Positions 1 through 12,400 of a stretch of 64,000 nucleotides of DNA are shown one piece after another. The notes beneath the pieces are model-generated. The model saw nothing but the letters and a program-made list of their open reading frames with translations. It did not search any database and was not told where the DNA came from. Position numbers and translations under genes: made by a program. The DNA lies in NCBI GenBank assembly GCA_963576565.1, contig OY755042.1, positions 109,359,314 to 109,423,313 of the forward strand. The letters are read 5' to 3'. Numbering within the stretch: the stretch's first letter is position 1; each line of letters starts with the position of its first letter. The stretch comes from Aspidapion aeneum (lineage: Eukaryota > Arthropoda > Insecta > Coleoptera > Brentidae).

Positions 1-69
1 GATTATATTAGCTCACACTATAACTATAGTACCTAGTGTGAGCTTAGGTGCCCATAGATTGGCAGAGTA
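1..69 (+). mobile_element. Right end of hairpin-capped element
   Basis: Only the right terminus is in the window. It has the hairpin stem AGCTCACAC / GTGTGAGCT and the trailing GGCAGAGTA seen at the right end of the full copies at 17862, 31426, 41407, 58689 and 59569. The rest of the copy lies off the left edge. Confidence 0.8.
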
Positions 70-1082
70 TTTTTAATACGTACTAGGGTTGGGCGGAACA
101 GCATATTTTTAGGAACAGGTACAAACCGTTCTGGTTCCAGAAAAAACCTGTTCTGAACATTCTGCTCCTGTTCCGAACTACGTTTCGAACCAGTGTAGAT
201 CAGTAGATCTTGGATTGTCTTTAGGTGTAAATTAACTACCACCTAAAGACAATCAGAGCTACAATGGTCGAAACCTTGTGTATAATATCAAATAATGACA
301 ATTGAAGTCCAAAAATGATTTTTATTTTAAACAAATAATTATTTTGAAATAAAAAAAAATGTATCTAAAAATTTTTTTGAATCAAAAGATTCTCTCTTTA
401 ATGTCGTCTTGACTTGAGACATTAAAATCCTTTTGACTCCATGCATTTAACTGTTTTCTTTTAAAAAAAAAAAGATTATTCAAAGCAAAACAAACTATAA
501 TTCAATCAAGACAAACTATAATTCAATCAAGAAAACTTATTTTTCTAATTTTCTTCGGATGAAAAATTATATATTAAAACAAGATAACAATTTTTTTGGT
601 GCAAGTTATTATCGCAAACCCATTGTTTTAAACCAAGATATTTTTTTTCAATTATGTCTTGGTCATCGAAGAAATAATGTTATTTCTTCGATGTTTCGGT
701 ATAATACTAGAAAACAAGAAGGTTGCCAATTCCATTCAAAACGAATCAATTTTTTTGGATAAAGGCAATTTTATTTTTAACGGAAACCAGTTCATGAGTA
801 TAGTTTTTTTTTTGTTAAGAAAATAGTCTTCGTGCATAGAAAAGCAGATTTTTCTTGGATCAAAGCAATTTGCATTCACTGAAGACATTTTTTTTCTGTG
901 TAACAAGGGTTTTTTGGCGCCCTCTAATCTAGAAAAAAATCGTATAGAGTATGGAGTACAAGTAACCGCGTATTAAGATTTTAACCTGAGGGTAATTCAT
1001 GTCCTGCAGACAAAAAAATTCATTACATTTATAGCCAGTTGCACCTGCTACAGGGAGGACAGCGGGGCAGTGCCCTACCAAA
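70..1082. other. AT-rich sequence downstream of the visible tetraspanin exons
   Basis: No gene is recognised here. It holds homopolymer A/T runs and a short direct duplication near 490-530 (ACTATAATTCAATCAAG twice). The missing last exons of the tetraspanin were looked for on the minus strand and not seen, so they are probably further left. Confidence 0.4.
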
Positions 1083-1812
1083 ACTAGACAACAAACAGTA
1101 TTTTTAATTGATTTATTTAAAAAAAGTTAAATCTTTCCTTACGACATGATTGTCTAGTTCTTTTTATTATCTGTGGTTAACATAAAGCGATTAATTGGGT
1201 GAACTTTTTTAGCGTAAATAATTACAAGCCGGCAGCGCCGCGCGGGGCAAGGTTTCAATTTCACCTGTGTGTGTGTTGTACAGTCGGGGACTTTTTAAAG
1301 TGCCGCCCTCGAAAATAAAAAATATTCCTATGTGAAATTCGGAAAAGTATTTTAAACCAAAACAAAAAATTGTAAACCTTACCTCTGTCTGTATACATAC
1401 ATATTTAAACATTTATTTTTTTTGATTTCTTTAAATGATTAATTTTGAAAGAAAAAAAAATACAACGGCAATTTAAAAAGTCCCCGACTGTACATGTTTG
1501 TGTTTTAGTTGAAGTCGGCCATCATCATTGCGGAAACTTCCGTTGCCCTTCTACACGTTGCCGGTTCTATCCTTAGTGAAGACGTATGAGTTTGTTTTAA
1601 TTTGGGGTATGTCAGTAGTAAAAAGCATTGTCGGTCGCGTGTTATTGTTTTTGTTATCGTTTGCTTATAAAATGGAAATAAATACCGTCGATTACATAAT
1701 TAACTATGCAAATTTAAATACGTTGACATATGAACTTTTCAACCCCTTAAGTACCAGCGATCCACCAATTATAGCTAAAAGACCAGTTGACAGTCTTGCT
1801 AAGTTTCATTAA
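1083..1812 (+). mobile_element. Unclassified transposable element with conserved short ORF, copy 1
   Basis: This matches the inverted copy at 34148-34853 and a partial copy at 3541-4040. Shared landmarks are an end like CTAGACAACAAACAG, a GC-rich patch near 1230 (GCCGGCAGCGCC), a stretch ending in CCTTAGTGAAGACGTATGAG, and an ORF start [20 protein letters not shown]. In this copy the reading frame diverges after that start and stops at 1812. The conserved ORF start suggests a transposon-coded protein, but no family was recognised. The element lies 3' of the visible tetraspanin exons. Confidence 0.55.
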
Positions 1813-2994
1813 AAACCGTTCAACGGTTCTAGAGATACGATTTTTGTTTCTCAATTCACTGTACAGCGCCTAGACTACAACCACCCACATAGCACAAAAA
1901 TCACATCCAATTAACGAGAACAAAAATAGTAAAACTTATTTTTTACTAGAAAACAACCTTATACCATGAAATATTTGTTTTGTTTTGTTAAATCTACATG
2001 CTTAAAGATAACTTAAAAACAAGGAGAAATCAAGCTATAAAAATGTCATTTTTGCTTAAGTTTCTGGTGCTGTATAACATCTTTCTTACCCTCGTTATTT
2101 TCATGTGCCAAATTCACACTTAAAAAGTCCTCCAACATGTTCCAAACCGCCACTAGATTAAGACTTCTCAAATCTACTAACTTTCAGCGTCTTTTTTGTC
2201 ACGTTTTTTTTATTAACTTTTTTTTAACTTAAAGTGACGCGAAATGAAGTTCTAAAAGTTCCCTAGTTTAAGACTACAACACGTTAAGACAATTTTTAAA
2301 GACGACGCTCCAGGCAGGACAAAATCTCTATACATATATTATGTTTTCTTTAACAGCTAAACAATATTTTTCAACAGTAAACACTTTCACACAATATTAA
2401 TGTGTCTTTATCAGGTCCATAACTGATGCGTCGTGATCGTGAAGGATCAGGGATCAGTTTATTAACTGGTTTTTGAAGTTTAGAGGCCAAAACACACCCG
2501 GATAGATTTCGTCGAAGTGAAAAATGCCGCCAATAGGTGACGCTGCTTCTACTAAATATCAAAAATTTTCGGCACGCGAATCTAATGTGATTTTGACGTT
2601 AATAAAAATCTACTTAGAAAATTCACTTGAAAATAACGTAAAAACATCGCTGTTTTGATTTGATAACCGCGTTATTACAACGCCGCGCCGGTTTTAGAAA
2701 CGTTATTTTTATATAACATTAATGAATGACCTATTAAGCTTGTTTTCATATATGAAATAAACGTTTTTTTCTAGCAGCATTTAAAATCAACGTTTTTTTT
2801 TCTCACGCGTTTTTTACGTGTTAAACACGTGATTGTGCTATGTGGGCAGAATGACCTGCAGGATCAAGTTTATAAACTTAAAGAGTCTGACATTAACTTT
2901 TAAATCAAGCGTTACTTTATCATCTTCAAACATAAAAATACATTTCTGGATCAGAGTTTACTAGAGCATGCTAATATTGAATTTTTAAACTTAC
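1813..2994. other. Unannotated sequence 3' of tetraspanin exon 4
   Basis: This should be the start of the next tetraspanin intron. A 26-codon hydrophobic ORF on the plus strand (2043-2123) was noted, but nothing supports it as a gene. No acceptor followed by a tetraspanin GC motif and fourth membrane helix could be found. Confidence 0.35.
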
Positions 2995-3331
2995 TCGGGG
3001 GTTTAGTAGTAGAATCAGAAGGAGCAGGAGTAGTAGGAGTAGTAGGACTAGTAGGAGCAGGAGTAGTAGGACTAGTAGGAGCAGGAGTAGTGGATGGAGT
3101 AGTAGGAGCAGGAGTAGTTGGAGTATTAGTACTAGGGTTAGTAGTAGAAGGTACTGTACTTTGCGGAGTAGCAGTAGTTGCGTTCGTTGCAGAAGTGGTG
3201 ATGGGAACGTAACTGTTGCAGTAAAACGCTCCGACGGTTCCGGATACCGGTGCGCAGCAGGAGAGCGGTAACATTGAATCGTTGAACGTTGGTACCCAAT
3301 CACTTGGACCTTCTACTCCACAACATTGGAA
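2995..3331 (-). CDS. Tetraspanin, coding exon 4 (large extracellular loop, mucin-like insert)
   Basis: The exon follows an acceptor TTTTAG at 3332-3337 and ends at a GTAAGT donor (2989-2994), leaving one base of a split codon. It starts with FQCCGVEGPSDW, the diagnostic CCG motif of the tetraspanin large extracellular loop. A second cysteine pair (PLSCC) and a further Cys (FYCN) follow. After about residue 185 the loop turns into roughly 68 residues rich in Thr, Ser and Pro, with repeats of TTPAPTSP type and one NAT glycosylation site. Such a stretch is not usual in this family and resembles an O-glycosylated mucin stalk. The fourth membrane segment and C-terminus should be in later exons off the left edge. 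The reading frame joins cleanly to exon 3. Confidence 0.85.
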
Positions 3332-3540
3332 CTAAAACAAGAGAAAAAAAAAACAATTACAGAAAAACTGCGTTTAAATGCTTCTTACAATATACAGGGT
3401 TTTCAGACATAAAAACATACACGTAAAAATAGCGCAAGTGTCAGTCGTGTCAAAAAAAACCGCGAAGAAAGGACAAAACCGCTCAGGGTGGGGGTAGATT
3501 TCAAAAATTAGTTTAAAATACATGATAAGACGTTTATTGC

Positions 3541-4040
3541 CCTTCCTACATGTTGCCGGTTCTATCCTTAGTGAAGACGTATGAGTTGGTTTTGATTTGA
3601 GGTAGGTCAGCCTTGCCGGTCGCGTGTCATTGTTTGTTTTTGTTATTGTTTGTTTATAAAATGGAAATAAATACCGTCGATTACATAATAAACTGTGCAA
3701 ATTTAAATACGTTGACATATAAACTTCGATTACAAATAAAATCTTTAGGGCCACATAGACACAAAATTTTAGTGCAAGTAATAAAAACTATACGATGCTG
3801 AAAACTGTGCGCTTAAGAAAACCAAAATGCTTTTTTTTGCTTTATTTGTCTTATTATGAACAATCCACAAAGTGATCCTGCGTGGGTGGCAAAGGGAATG
3901 TGTGATATCAAGCACTTTAGTGAAAAGTTAAAGACACAAACTAAGTGCTACTTATTTAAATAACCACATAGAATTTTCTATGCTAGGCAAGACTGATATT
4001 AGGTGCCAATTGAATAGTGCCTATAGGCAAAACATTACCG
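3541..4040 (+). mobile_element. Unclassified transposable element with conserved short ORF, copy 2
   Basis: A 5'-truncated copy of the family at 1083 and 34148, lying in tetraspanin intron 3. The ORF start [20 protein letters not shown] is retained (from 3661). It continues as [10 protein letters not shown], matching the copy at 34313-34528, and then stops at 3801. Downstream, the stretch around 3960-4030 (CAATTGAATAGTGCCTATAG) also has an inverted match near 34150-34200, so both copies share their 3' part. Confidence 0.55.
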
Positions 4041-5555
4041 AACATAATGAAAATGTGGCAAAAAATAGACATATTTACTTAGTAGGTTAATAGACTGTTT
4101 AAAATTTTGTGGGATTTTTGAGGTTGCTCTATGGGGCCATGATGAGTCTGAAACTGGTGCTAATCCGAGCACTTTGCGCATGTAAAAGAAGGGCAAATAG
4201 ACTGTATCTATAAACAAATAAACTAAAAACTACACCAAATAGCTGCTTGTTTCAAAAATGCTAAAATAAAATTGTTTAGGTAAGTTTTTTTAATTTGTTT
4301 AGGCTTTTTGGTAATATCTTTGTTTTAAAAGTATTAGAAAACCAGTCTAATGCCTCAACCCCCTACTTGGAGGGCCAGGATTTTTTATCAAGGTTTTTCT
4401 CCTCTAGCCTTTGACGATCCAACGCCATACTGTAAGGCAACAGCTGTATTCTTTTATACTATCCCTAAAGGAAATACATGGTTTCAAAATTGGAAGTTGT
4501 TTTTGTAGGGGGTAAATATGTATTTCCTGAACGATTTATCTAAAAAATATGAATAAATGCTCATTAGATTCGCTAATCCTTTATCTGTAAAACGCATTAT
4601 AAAAAATTTAAAGAAAATTTTTTTTTTCAACATTTCCCTAAGAAATGGGTATTTTTCTGTAAATTTTACGGGTTTTGGCCTCCATTTTTGTGGAAATTTG
4701 TCCTAGGTCAAATTATTGACTACATTCTTGTTCACTGATCACTTCTACATCAATGTACCAATTTTCAACATTTTACTGCAAAAAACTTCTGAATTATAGA
4801 AAATACCCAAAATCATGTCAAAATTTATGAAAAACAGAAAAATGGCTATATCCTAGCCAATAAATTTTTTTGAAAGCCAATATTTTGGCTTTTGTCTATT
4901 CTCCAGGTAGGTAATATTTCCACAAAAAATCAAGAAAATCGGAGGGGGTGAGGGACAGGTCCGGCTTTTCTTAAATAATTTTGCTCAATATTATTTTGAC
5001 TTATCTTAGCAATATCGTCCATATGTCTGTGTGTATGTCTCACCTCCCCACGATAGCTCCTAAATCGCTGAACTGATTTTCATAAAATGTTCAGGTAAAA
5101 TAGTGTAGAATTCTTTAAATAGCTAACTAGATTTTGGTTAAAATCCATTAATGTTTATAACAGTTTTTTTGACAATATAAAAATTGAAAATATTCTAATT
5201 TTTTGACGAAGCATCGCACCCAGTTGCGGTTTTCGGAATATAGTCAGAACACGTTTTTTTAAATAATTTATGTAATTACTAAAAACTTCGTAGGAGCTTC
5301 CGTTTTTGAGATATTTACAAAAACTGTTTTAAAGGCTGATGTATCGTGGTTTTCACATGGATCAATTTATATAATTTTTTAATTTGGGTTATTATAAAAT
5401 AAAATAAAAATAAAAAAACGACTCTTATTGAGAAAGCTAAGTCTGAACTGAAATTATAAGAATGAGAGAGGAAGTCAGAAAATTTTATATCTTACATACA
5501 GAAAACTGTAAATTTTTGAGCTTGAATTCGATGTTTTTGGAAGTTTAAAGGTATT
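4041..5555. other. Tetraspanin intron 3, unclassified repeat-like sequence
   Basis: AT-rich intronic sequence. Around 5020-5110 there is a stretch with GTCTGTGTGTATGTCTCACC and CGCTGAACTGATTTTCAT. This recalls the internal part of the hairpin-capped family but is too diverged to assign. No coding exon was found. Confidence 0.4.
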
Positions 5556-6690
5556 AGCTCACACATATACTATACTATAGTAGTGTGAGCTATGGTGATC
5601 CTAATTTTTTCGAAAAAAAAGGTTGCTCTGATTTAAAAATTTTTTAATATCTTTGCGTTTCAGATGATTTTGAAACTTTTTTGTCGCGCCGTCTGTCTGT
5701 CTGTCTGTAACGACCAATGCGCATAACCCAAAAACCGCTTGCTCGAACCGAACACAAGCCAAATAAAAGGGTGGGGGTAGACTTCAAAAATTAGAGTTTA
5801 TGTGAAAATATGTTGTGTGTGATATTAAATATAGTAACCCTGGGAATGGGACCCTAGACAAGTGCTAACTCTCCGGGTCAGAGAGTACCTGGAATCTACG
5901 GAGGGCAGGGGTCGATTCATTTCCCATGATAGACATCTGACGAGGTCTACCCCGTAAACGTGGACAAGACACAGTACTTATGTATTGAAAACGAATCAAG
6001 TGAATTAGAACTAGAAAATGGACAAACAATATCTCCATGTAATGAGTATGTATACTTGGGTGTCACATTTGATAAGACGGGAACAGACTGTAAAGAACTG
6101 GAAAAAAGAATAGTAAAAGCAAAAAAGGTTATTGGTTGTCTTAACAGTATTTTATGGAGCAGAGAGATAAAAAAGAATGTAAAATTTAACATATATGAAA
6201 CAATGGTGAAAAGTACGCTGTTGTATGGAATAGAGACTTGTCGCGTAACAGAAAAATACAAAGCAAAAATGGAAAGTGTCGAAATGGATGCAATAAGAAG
6301 ATCAATGAGAATATCTAGAACAGATCATATAAGAAATGAGATCATAAAAGAAAGAATAGGAATCGAGGGAAGCATAAGGCAACCAATAGGTCGCAGAAAA
6401 AGAGGGCGTCCTAAACTGGAATGGCAACAGTCAATACAAAAATCAATGAGTCAAAAAAACCTGACGGAAGATGACTGTCAGGATCGAAGGAGGTGGAGAA
6501 TAGGCGTCGGACAACGTAGAAAAACGTTCTAGACCGACATAGTAGTAAGTTTTTTTTAATTCCTTTTCCATGCAATATAAATTTTTGCCCCCCCCCCCCG
6601 ATGTATAACATCAGCAACCGCCACTGCTCACACGTACACTACAACTAAGGTACCTAGGTTGAGCTTAGGTGTCCATATATTGACAGAGTA
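5556..6690 (+). mobile_element. Hairpin-capped element interrupted by later insertions
   Basis: The left part (5556 to about 5840) begins with the hairpin AGCTCACAC..GTGTGAGCT and the CTGT tract of the family. The right terminal hairpin with ACAGAGTA is at 6626-6690. Between them the usual internal repeats are replaced by an RTE-like retrotransposon fragment (about 5940-6545). A short stretch ending CCGCCACTG (6614-6625) looks like a hAT-type end. This is a nested insertion inside tetraspanin intron 3. Confidence 0.7.
5940..6545 (+). pseudogene. RTE-like non-LTR retrotransposon, 3' end of reverse transcriptase ORF
   Basis: The reading frame 5960-6532 gives the C-terminal part of an insect RTE-type polymerase. 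It has YLGVTFDKTGTD, the [11 protein letters not shown] stretch, and the terminal [12 protein letters not shown] motif. Compared with the second copy at 52293, about 100 bases coding [16 protein letters not shown] are deleted around 6375. The 3' end is followed by TAGTAG, the short microsatellite-like tail typical of RTE elements. There is no 5' part, so this is a dead 5'-truncated copy. Confidence 0.8.
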
Positions 6691-6724
6691 TTTTCTTAGC
6701 CTTCTCTTAAAGTTTGATACTTAC

Positions 6725-6889
6725 AGAACTTTGAATCAAATCCCAAATAGCGTGAGTTTCATTTAAGTAGTTGGGTAAATTGTCTTTTAGAGCGGAATCA
6801 ATGTAGTCGGCGGTCTTGTCTCTCAAAACGTAGCCGGCGATGCCAGCGGAAAATTCAAAGATGAAAATGATGATCAGTAAAATTGAGAA
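6725..6889 (-). CDS. Tetraspanin, coding exon 3 (TM3 and start of large loop)
   Basis: The exon has 55 whole codons, phase 0 at both ends. The acceptor is TTTTTAG (read on the minus strand, at 6890-6896) and the donor GTAAGT at 6719-6724. The product begins FSILLIIIFIFEFSAGIAGY, the third membrane helix with its usual acidic residue, then VLRDKTADYIDSAL, the first helix of the large extracellular loop. NET at about residue 129 is a possible N-glycosylation site. It joins exon 2 (..WILLGI) and exon 4 (FQCCG..) exactly where tetraspanins continue. Confidence 0.9.
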
Positions 6890-6989
6890 CTAAAAAAAAT
6901 TAGAATGTGTTAATTAAGTTAACAATTAAATATTCTTCTTTAAGTGGCAAAACCTAAGCACACTCATCGTACGTACCACCCTTAAATAA

Positions 6990-7170
6990 AATGTACCGGG
7001 TGGGCCAAAAAAAACCAGACAATTTTTTTTTTATTATAACTTTTGAACTATACAATCGATTTTAATGGGACAAACTGCACTTGGCAGAGAATTAATCAGA
7101 GTTTTGACTGAACGTATTCTCTTGTCCACCATCTCAAAATACAAGATGGCGGACGAAATTTAAATGTACC
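6990..7170 (+). mobile_element. Single arm of CCGGGTG fold-back element
   Basis: This starts near TACCGGGTGGGCC, runs through CTGCACTTGGCAGAGAATTA and reaches a stretch with CAAGATGGCGGACGAAA. The same sequence occurs in both arms of the palindromic element at 32180-32885. Only one arm is seen here, in tetraspanin intron 2. Confidence 0.6.
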
Positions 7171-7679
7171 CTTTAAAGATGCTCGTTTATTCTCGTTGCG
7201 AACAAGTCTTAATTATTTTTTTTAATTAGTAAAAAAGCTGCATTCTTGCCACGCAAAACAAGGTACGAATTAGCAAAATCGGTTTAGTGGTTCTAAAAAA
7301 AATATTTTTGTTTCAACCATTGTTTTGCATATTATACGATTGCCTTGCCAATCATGTCTGCATTTATTTCCTTATAAATGCATTACTACTGAACCGATTT
7401 TAGTGAAATAAAATACATCCTAATGAGAATTGATTGCTTTTTTTTTTACTTAACGCAATTTCTAAAAAGATTTTATTGATCAATTGTGTTAAAAGAATTT
7501 TTGTCTTAAAATATGTTTCTCTTTTTGTATAGGCGTTTGAAAATCAGCCTTGATAATGAAGTAATAAATAACTTCGAAATGCGTCGGTAGACTTTTTAAA
7601 AAATAAAGAAATTAAGTTCTAAACTTAGTTTTTTCTTTAAAACATATCTAATTGCACTCAACCTTCTGGAGTTTCAAGT

Positions 7680-8005
7680 AACTATCTGTAAAATGGTATC
7701 TAGTAAAAAGAATTGAGATAAAAGTAAAGCCGACTTTTCCAATACAAATTTTAAAATGAAATGTTCTTACTAGTTTGTAAATGTTTTTTTAAACTTTGTT
7801 ATTACAGTCAAAAACTTCTTTATGTTCAATTTAGCCTGTGCCTAAGAGTCATTTGTAGCCGTAATAGCCAAGTTTAGAAAAACATTTCCAAACTAGTAAA
7901 AACCTTTCATTTTGAAATTTGTATTGGAGAACTTGGCTTTACTTTTATCCCAATTCTTTTTACCAAATACCATTTTCGTGTACTTGGTATTTTTTTACAA
8001 GAAAA
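7680..8005. mobile_element. Fold-back element, degenerate copy
   Basis: Two inverted arms can be read. One has AAAGAATTGAGATAAAAGTA and TTCTTACTAGTTTG, and the other has the reverse pattern near 7890-7960. The same family forms a cleaner palindrome at 62180-62550. No coding content. Confidence 0.6.
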
Positions 8006-8214
8006 CATCCCTGACTTCTTTCTCGGGATACTTGTGGTGTGAAACCAAACCGAAATGAACCGACACATTTTTAGGAAAATAACTTTGCGACAAAATGTTT
8101 CGGTTTGCTTCGGTTCTGTTTGGTTTCAAACCCCCTAGATTCCCGAGAAAGGAGTCGGGGAAGTTTTTTTTTTTAATTTGTTAGAAAGAGTCGAACTGTT
8201 GCTGGTTTTAATGA

Positions 8215-8430
8215 CGCTTTTTTAAATGTCGCGGTTTTGTTAGATGTGGCCATTTTAATGCGCACTATTTTATAGCAGCGCTTTTTTGTAGCAACGCTAT
8301 TTTAATACTCTCTATTTTGTAGCAGCGCTATTCTGAAAGGCGCTATTTTCATGCGCGCTATTTTGCAAGCGCCATTTTGTAGCAGTGTTATTTTGTAGCA
8401 GCGCTCTTTTGTAGGGCGCTATTCTGTAAC
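8215..8430. repeat. Degenerate minisatellite, unit about 16-18 bp (GCGCTATTTTGTAGCA)
   Basis: Roughly a dozen imperfect copies of a unit like GCGCTATTTTGTAGCA run head to tail. It is a local GC-richer patch inside tetraspanin intron 2. Confidence 0.75.
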
Positions 8431-8629
8431 AAAGCCGGTATAAAAACCTTTTTATAACAATATAATAGTGACAACTACAATTTTTTTAAAACTTATTAGA
8501 AATACTATGACTTTTTATTCTAAAAACAAAAAAATTTCCATCAAAATTTATATTTGCCATATCTTTCTTGTTAGGACTTATTTAAATAAAACCCTATTTA
8601 ATAATATTCATAAAAACAATACTGTTTTA

Positions 8630-9087
8630 CAGTGGCGCACTCAAAATTAATATGCTTGAGGGGAGAGACCAAATGATGCCATATTTTATGCTATTTGATG
8701 TTTTTATTCATGAAATGTGTCAAAAATGGTTAAAAATAGGGGCTGGGGGGGGGGGAGCTCGCGGCTCAGGTACGCCCATGTGTGTTATTACTTTTATTAA
8801 TAGGTAAGTTAAATCAGTTCCAATTATTGATCGTAAACATTTTAACTTAATTTTGAAATGGGAAAATAATACACAATCAGTTGCGAACGTAGGGTGGAGG
8901 GGGGGGCGGCTTAGGGGGCCAAAGCTCCCTTCTGAACCACTGAATATGACTCCGAAAACATAAATTTGTCCAAACATCATTATTAAAATGTATCGATCTG
9001 ACCTCAAACACCCCCCTCCCAGGATTCATCTCTGCGTATTGATCCGCTCTGAAGCCCCCCCAGGAATAATTTCTGCGTACGCCACTG
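8630..9087. mobile_element. hAT-like MITE (CAGTGGCGCAC ... GTACGCCACTG)
   Basis: The ends are short imperfect terminal inverted repeats, CAGTGGCGCAC on the left and GTACGCCACTG on the right, a pattern common in insect hAT elements. G- and C-runs fill the interior. No transposase can be read, and the flanking 8 bases do not form a clear duplication, so the family assignment is tentative. Confidence 0.5.
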
Positions 9088-9469
9088 ACACAATAGAAAA
9101 TCGTTTATATTTGATTGCTTAAACTCGTCATAACTAGCGCACTTGACAAAACAGATAAAAAAACAAAATGTGATAAGATCTGGCAGAATTTATAATGCGC
9201 AAAAACTTGATATTGAATGATTCACCCTAGACTTCTAGAATAAGTACCCAAAAACATTTTTTTTATTATTTATACTGGGACTTTCCATCCACTCAGGAGC
9301 AATTGCCCAGTTTTGCAAAGTTCGAGCAAGGGTAAAGCATTTTTTAAACAAACACATGAATAAGTACCCAAAAACATAATATCTCTGATTAAAGTAATCA
9401 AACGAAGAAAGAACGGCAACGTTGGCGCAATTTTTGATTTATTTGGACTTTATTTTGGAATTTAAAAAA

Positions 9470-12400
9470 AGCATTAAGGACATTTTTTTGGGTCAGTTAA
9501 AATAACAGATAATTTGACAGCTCTTACCGTTATTGTCACTAAGAATAAGGGTAACATACTACTACTATGTCGGTTTAGAACGGTTGTCGCCTATTCTCCG
9601 CCTCCTTCGATCCTGACAGTCATCTTTCGTCAGGTTTTTTTGACTCATTGATTTTTGGATTGACTGTTGCCATTCCATTTAACGGTAACATTCAGGACAA
9701 AGATTGATTTTGGAACACTAAAGATTAGCATAACCCCAACGATAATTTAGTAGTTTCACACTCCTTCAAGTTGTTGTTTATTTATATTTGTTTATTTATT
9801 TTAGATTTATGGCTTTTTACAAACCAAACTACCGAATTTTAGTAAAAAATTCGACTACATTAAAAAAAACAATACAAAACTAACCTTAAAAAATAACGGT
9901 AACATTGAAGGATAGCCACCGTAAATACCGGTCGCCGTTACTGTAATTGGGGACATTTTAGGTCGCGTATTCTACACTTTGTTACCGTTATTGTTATTAA
10001 TGAGTCTGCGCATTAGAAGCTTCTTGCTCCTTTTTTTGTTATGTACGGTAACGGCTCCCGGTACCTACGGTGGCCGTTCTTTAATGTTACCGTTACTTTT
10101 TAAGGTTAGTTTTGTATTGTTTTTTTTTAATACAGTCGAATTTGTTACTAAACTTCGGTAGTTTGGTTTGTAAAAAGTCAAAAAAAAAATAAAATAAACA
10201 AAAAGATGAAGAAGTGTGAAACTACTAAATTAACGTTTGTGTTATGTTATCTTTAGTGTTCCAAAATCTATCTTTTTTGTCCTGAATGTTGCCGTTATTC
10301 TTAGTAACAATAACAGTAACAACTGTCAAAGTTTCTGTTATTTTAACTGAACCAAAATGTTCCTGTCCCTAATAGGGACATTTTGGGTCACGTATTTTAC
10401 ACTTTGTTACCGTTCTTGTTATCACTGAGTCTGCGCATTAGCAACTTCCCGCTTATTTTTTATTACCTACGGTAACGGCGCCTGGTACTTACGGTGGCCG
10501 TCCTTTAATGTTACCGTTCTTTTTTAAGGTTAGTTTTGTTTTGTTATTTTTTATTGCTGTCGAATTTTTTACTAAAATTCGCTACCTTGGTTTGTAAAAA
10601 GCCATAAATCTAATAAAAATAAATAAACAAATACAAATAAACAAAAAGATGAAGAAGTGTGAAACTACTAAATTAACGTTTGTGTTATGTTATCTTTAGT
10701 GTTCCAAAATCTATCTTTTTTGCCCTGAATGTTGCCGTTATTCTTAGTAACAATAACGATAACAACTGTCAAATTTTCTGTTATTTTAACTGACCCAAAA
10801 TGTTCCTGTCCCTAATAGGGACATTTTAGGTCGCGTATTTTACACTTTGTTACCGTTCTTGTTATCACTGAGTCTGCGCATTAGCAGCTTTCGCTCATTA
10901 TTTGTTACCTACGGTAACGGCGCCTGGTACTTACGGTGGCCGTCCTTTAATGTTACCGTTATTTTTTAAGGTTAGTTTTGTTTTGTTTTTTTTAATACAG
11001 TCGAATTTGTTACTAAACTTCGGTAGTTTGGTTTGTAAAAAGCCATAAATCTAATAAAAATAAATAAACAAATACAAATAAACAAAAAGATGAAGAAGTG
11101 TGAAACTACTAAATTAACGTTTGTGTTATGTTATCTTTAGTGTTCCAAAATCTATCTTTTTTGCCCTGAATGTTGCCGTTATTCTTAGTAACAATAATGG
11201 TAACAACTGTCAAACTTTCTGTTATTTTAACTGACCCAAAATGTTCCTGTCCCTAATAGGGACATTTTGGGTCGCGTATTTTACACTTTGTTACCGTTAT
11301 TGTTATCACTGAGTCTGCGCATTAGCAGCTTCTTGCTCCTTTTTTTGTTATGTACGGTAACGGCTCCCGGTACCTACGGTGGCCGTTCTTTAATGTTACC
11401 GTTATTTTTCAAGGTTAGTTTTGTATTGTTTTTTTTTTAATACAGTCGAATTTGTTACTAAACTTCGGTAGTTTGGTTTGTAAAAAACCATAAATCTAAT
11501 AAAAATAAATAAACAAATACAAATAAACAAAAAGATGAAGAAGTGTGAAACTACTAAATTAACGTTTGTGTTATGTTATCTTTAGTGTTCCAAAATCTAT
11601 CTTTTTTGCCCTGAATGTTGCCGTTATTATTAGTAACAATAACGATAACAACTGTCAAATTTTCTGTTATTTTAACTGACCCAAAATGTTCCTGTCCCTA
11701 ATAGGGACATTTTGGGTCGCGTATTTTACACTTTGTTACCGTTATTGTTATCACTGAGTCTGCGCATTAGCAGCTTCTTGCTCCTTTTTTTGTTATGTAC
11801 GGTAACGGCTCCCGGTACCTACGGTGGCCGTTCTTTAATGTTACCGTTATTTTTTAAGGTTAGTTTTGTATTGTTTTTTTTTTAATACAGTCGAATTTGT
11901 TACTAACGGTAACATTAAATAACGGCCACCGTAGGTACCGGGAGCCGTTACCGTACATAACAAAAAAAGGAGCAAGAAGCTGCTAATGCGCAGACTCGTT
12001 AATAACAATAACGGTAACAAAGTGTAGAATACGCAACCTAAAATGTCCCCAATTACAGTAACGGCGACCGGTATTTACGGTGGCTATCCTTCCATAATAC
12101 CGTTATTTTTTAAGGTTAGTTTTGTATTGTTTTTTTTTTTAATGTACTCGAATTTTTTACTAAAATTCGGTAGTTTGGTTTGTAAAAAGCCAAAAAAAAA
12201 AATAAATTTGCTGAATTTTGCCGTTATTCTTATTAACAATAACGGTAACAACTGTCAAAGTTTCTGTTATTTTAACTGAACCAAAATGTTCCTGTCCCTA
12301 ATAGGGAAATTTTGGGTCGCGTATTTTACACTTTGTTACCGTTATTGTTATCACTGAGTCTGCGCATTAGCAGCTTCCCGCTCATTTTTTGTTACATACG

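Noticed and set aside
559..762. 67-codon ORF at the left edge
   Set aside because: Low complexity, no motif, no splice or family context.
2043..2123. 26-residue hydrophobic ORF
   Set aside because: Looks like a membrane helix, but it is on the wrong strand for the tetraspanin and has no support.
12043..12279. Hydrophobic ORFs in the satellite (also 9979 and 13968)
   Set aside because: They fall in the 442-bp repeat, vary in start and length between units, and have no recognisable domain.
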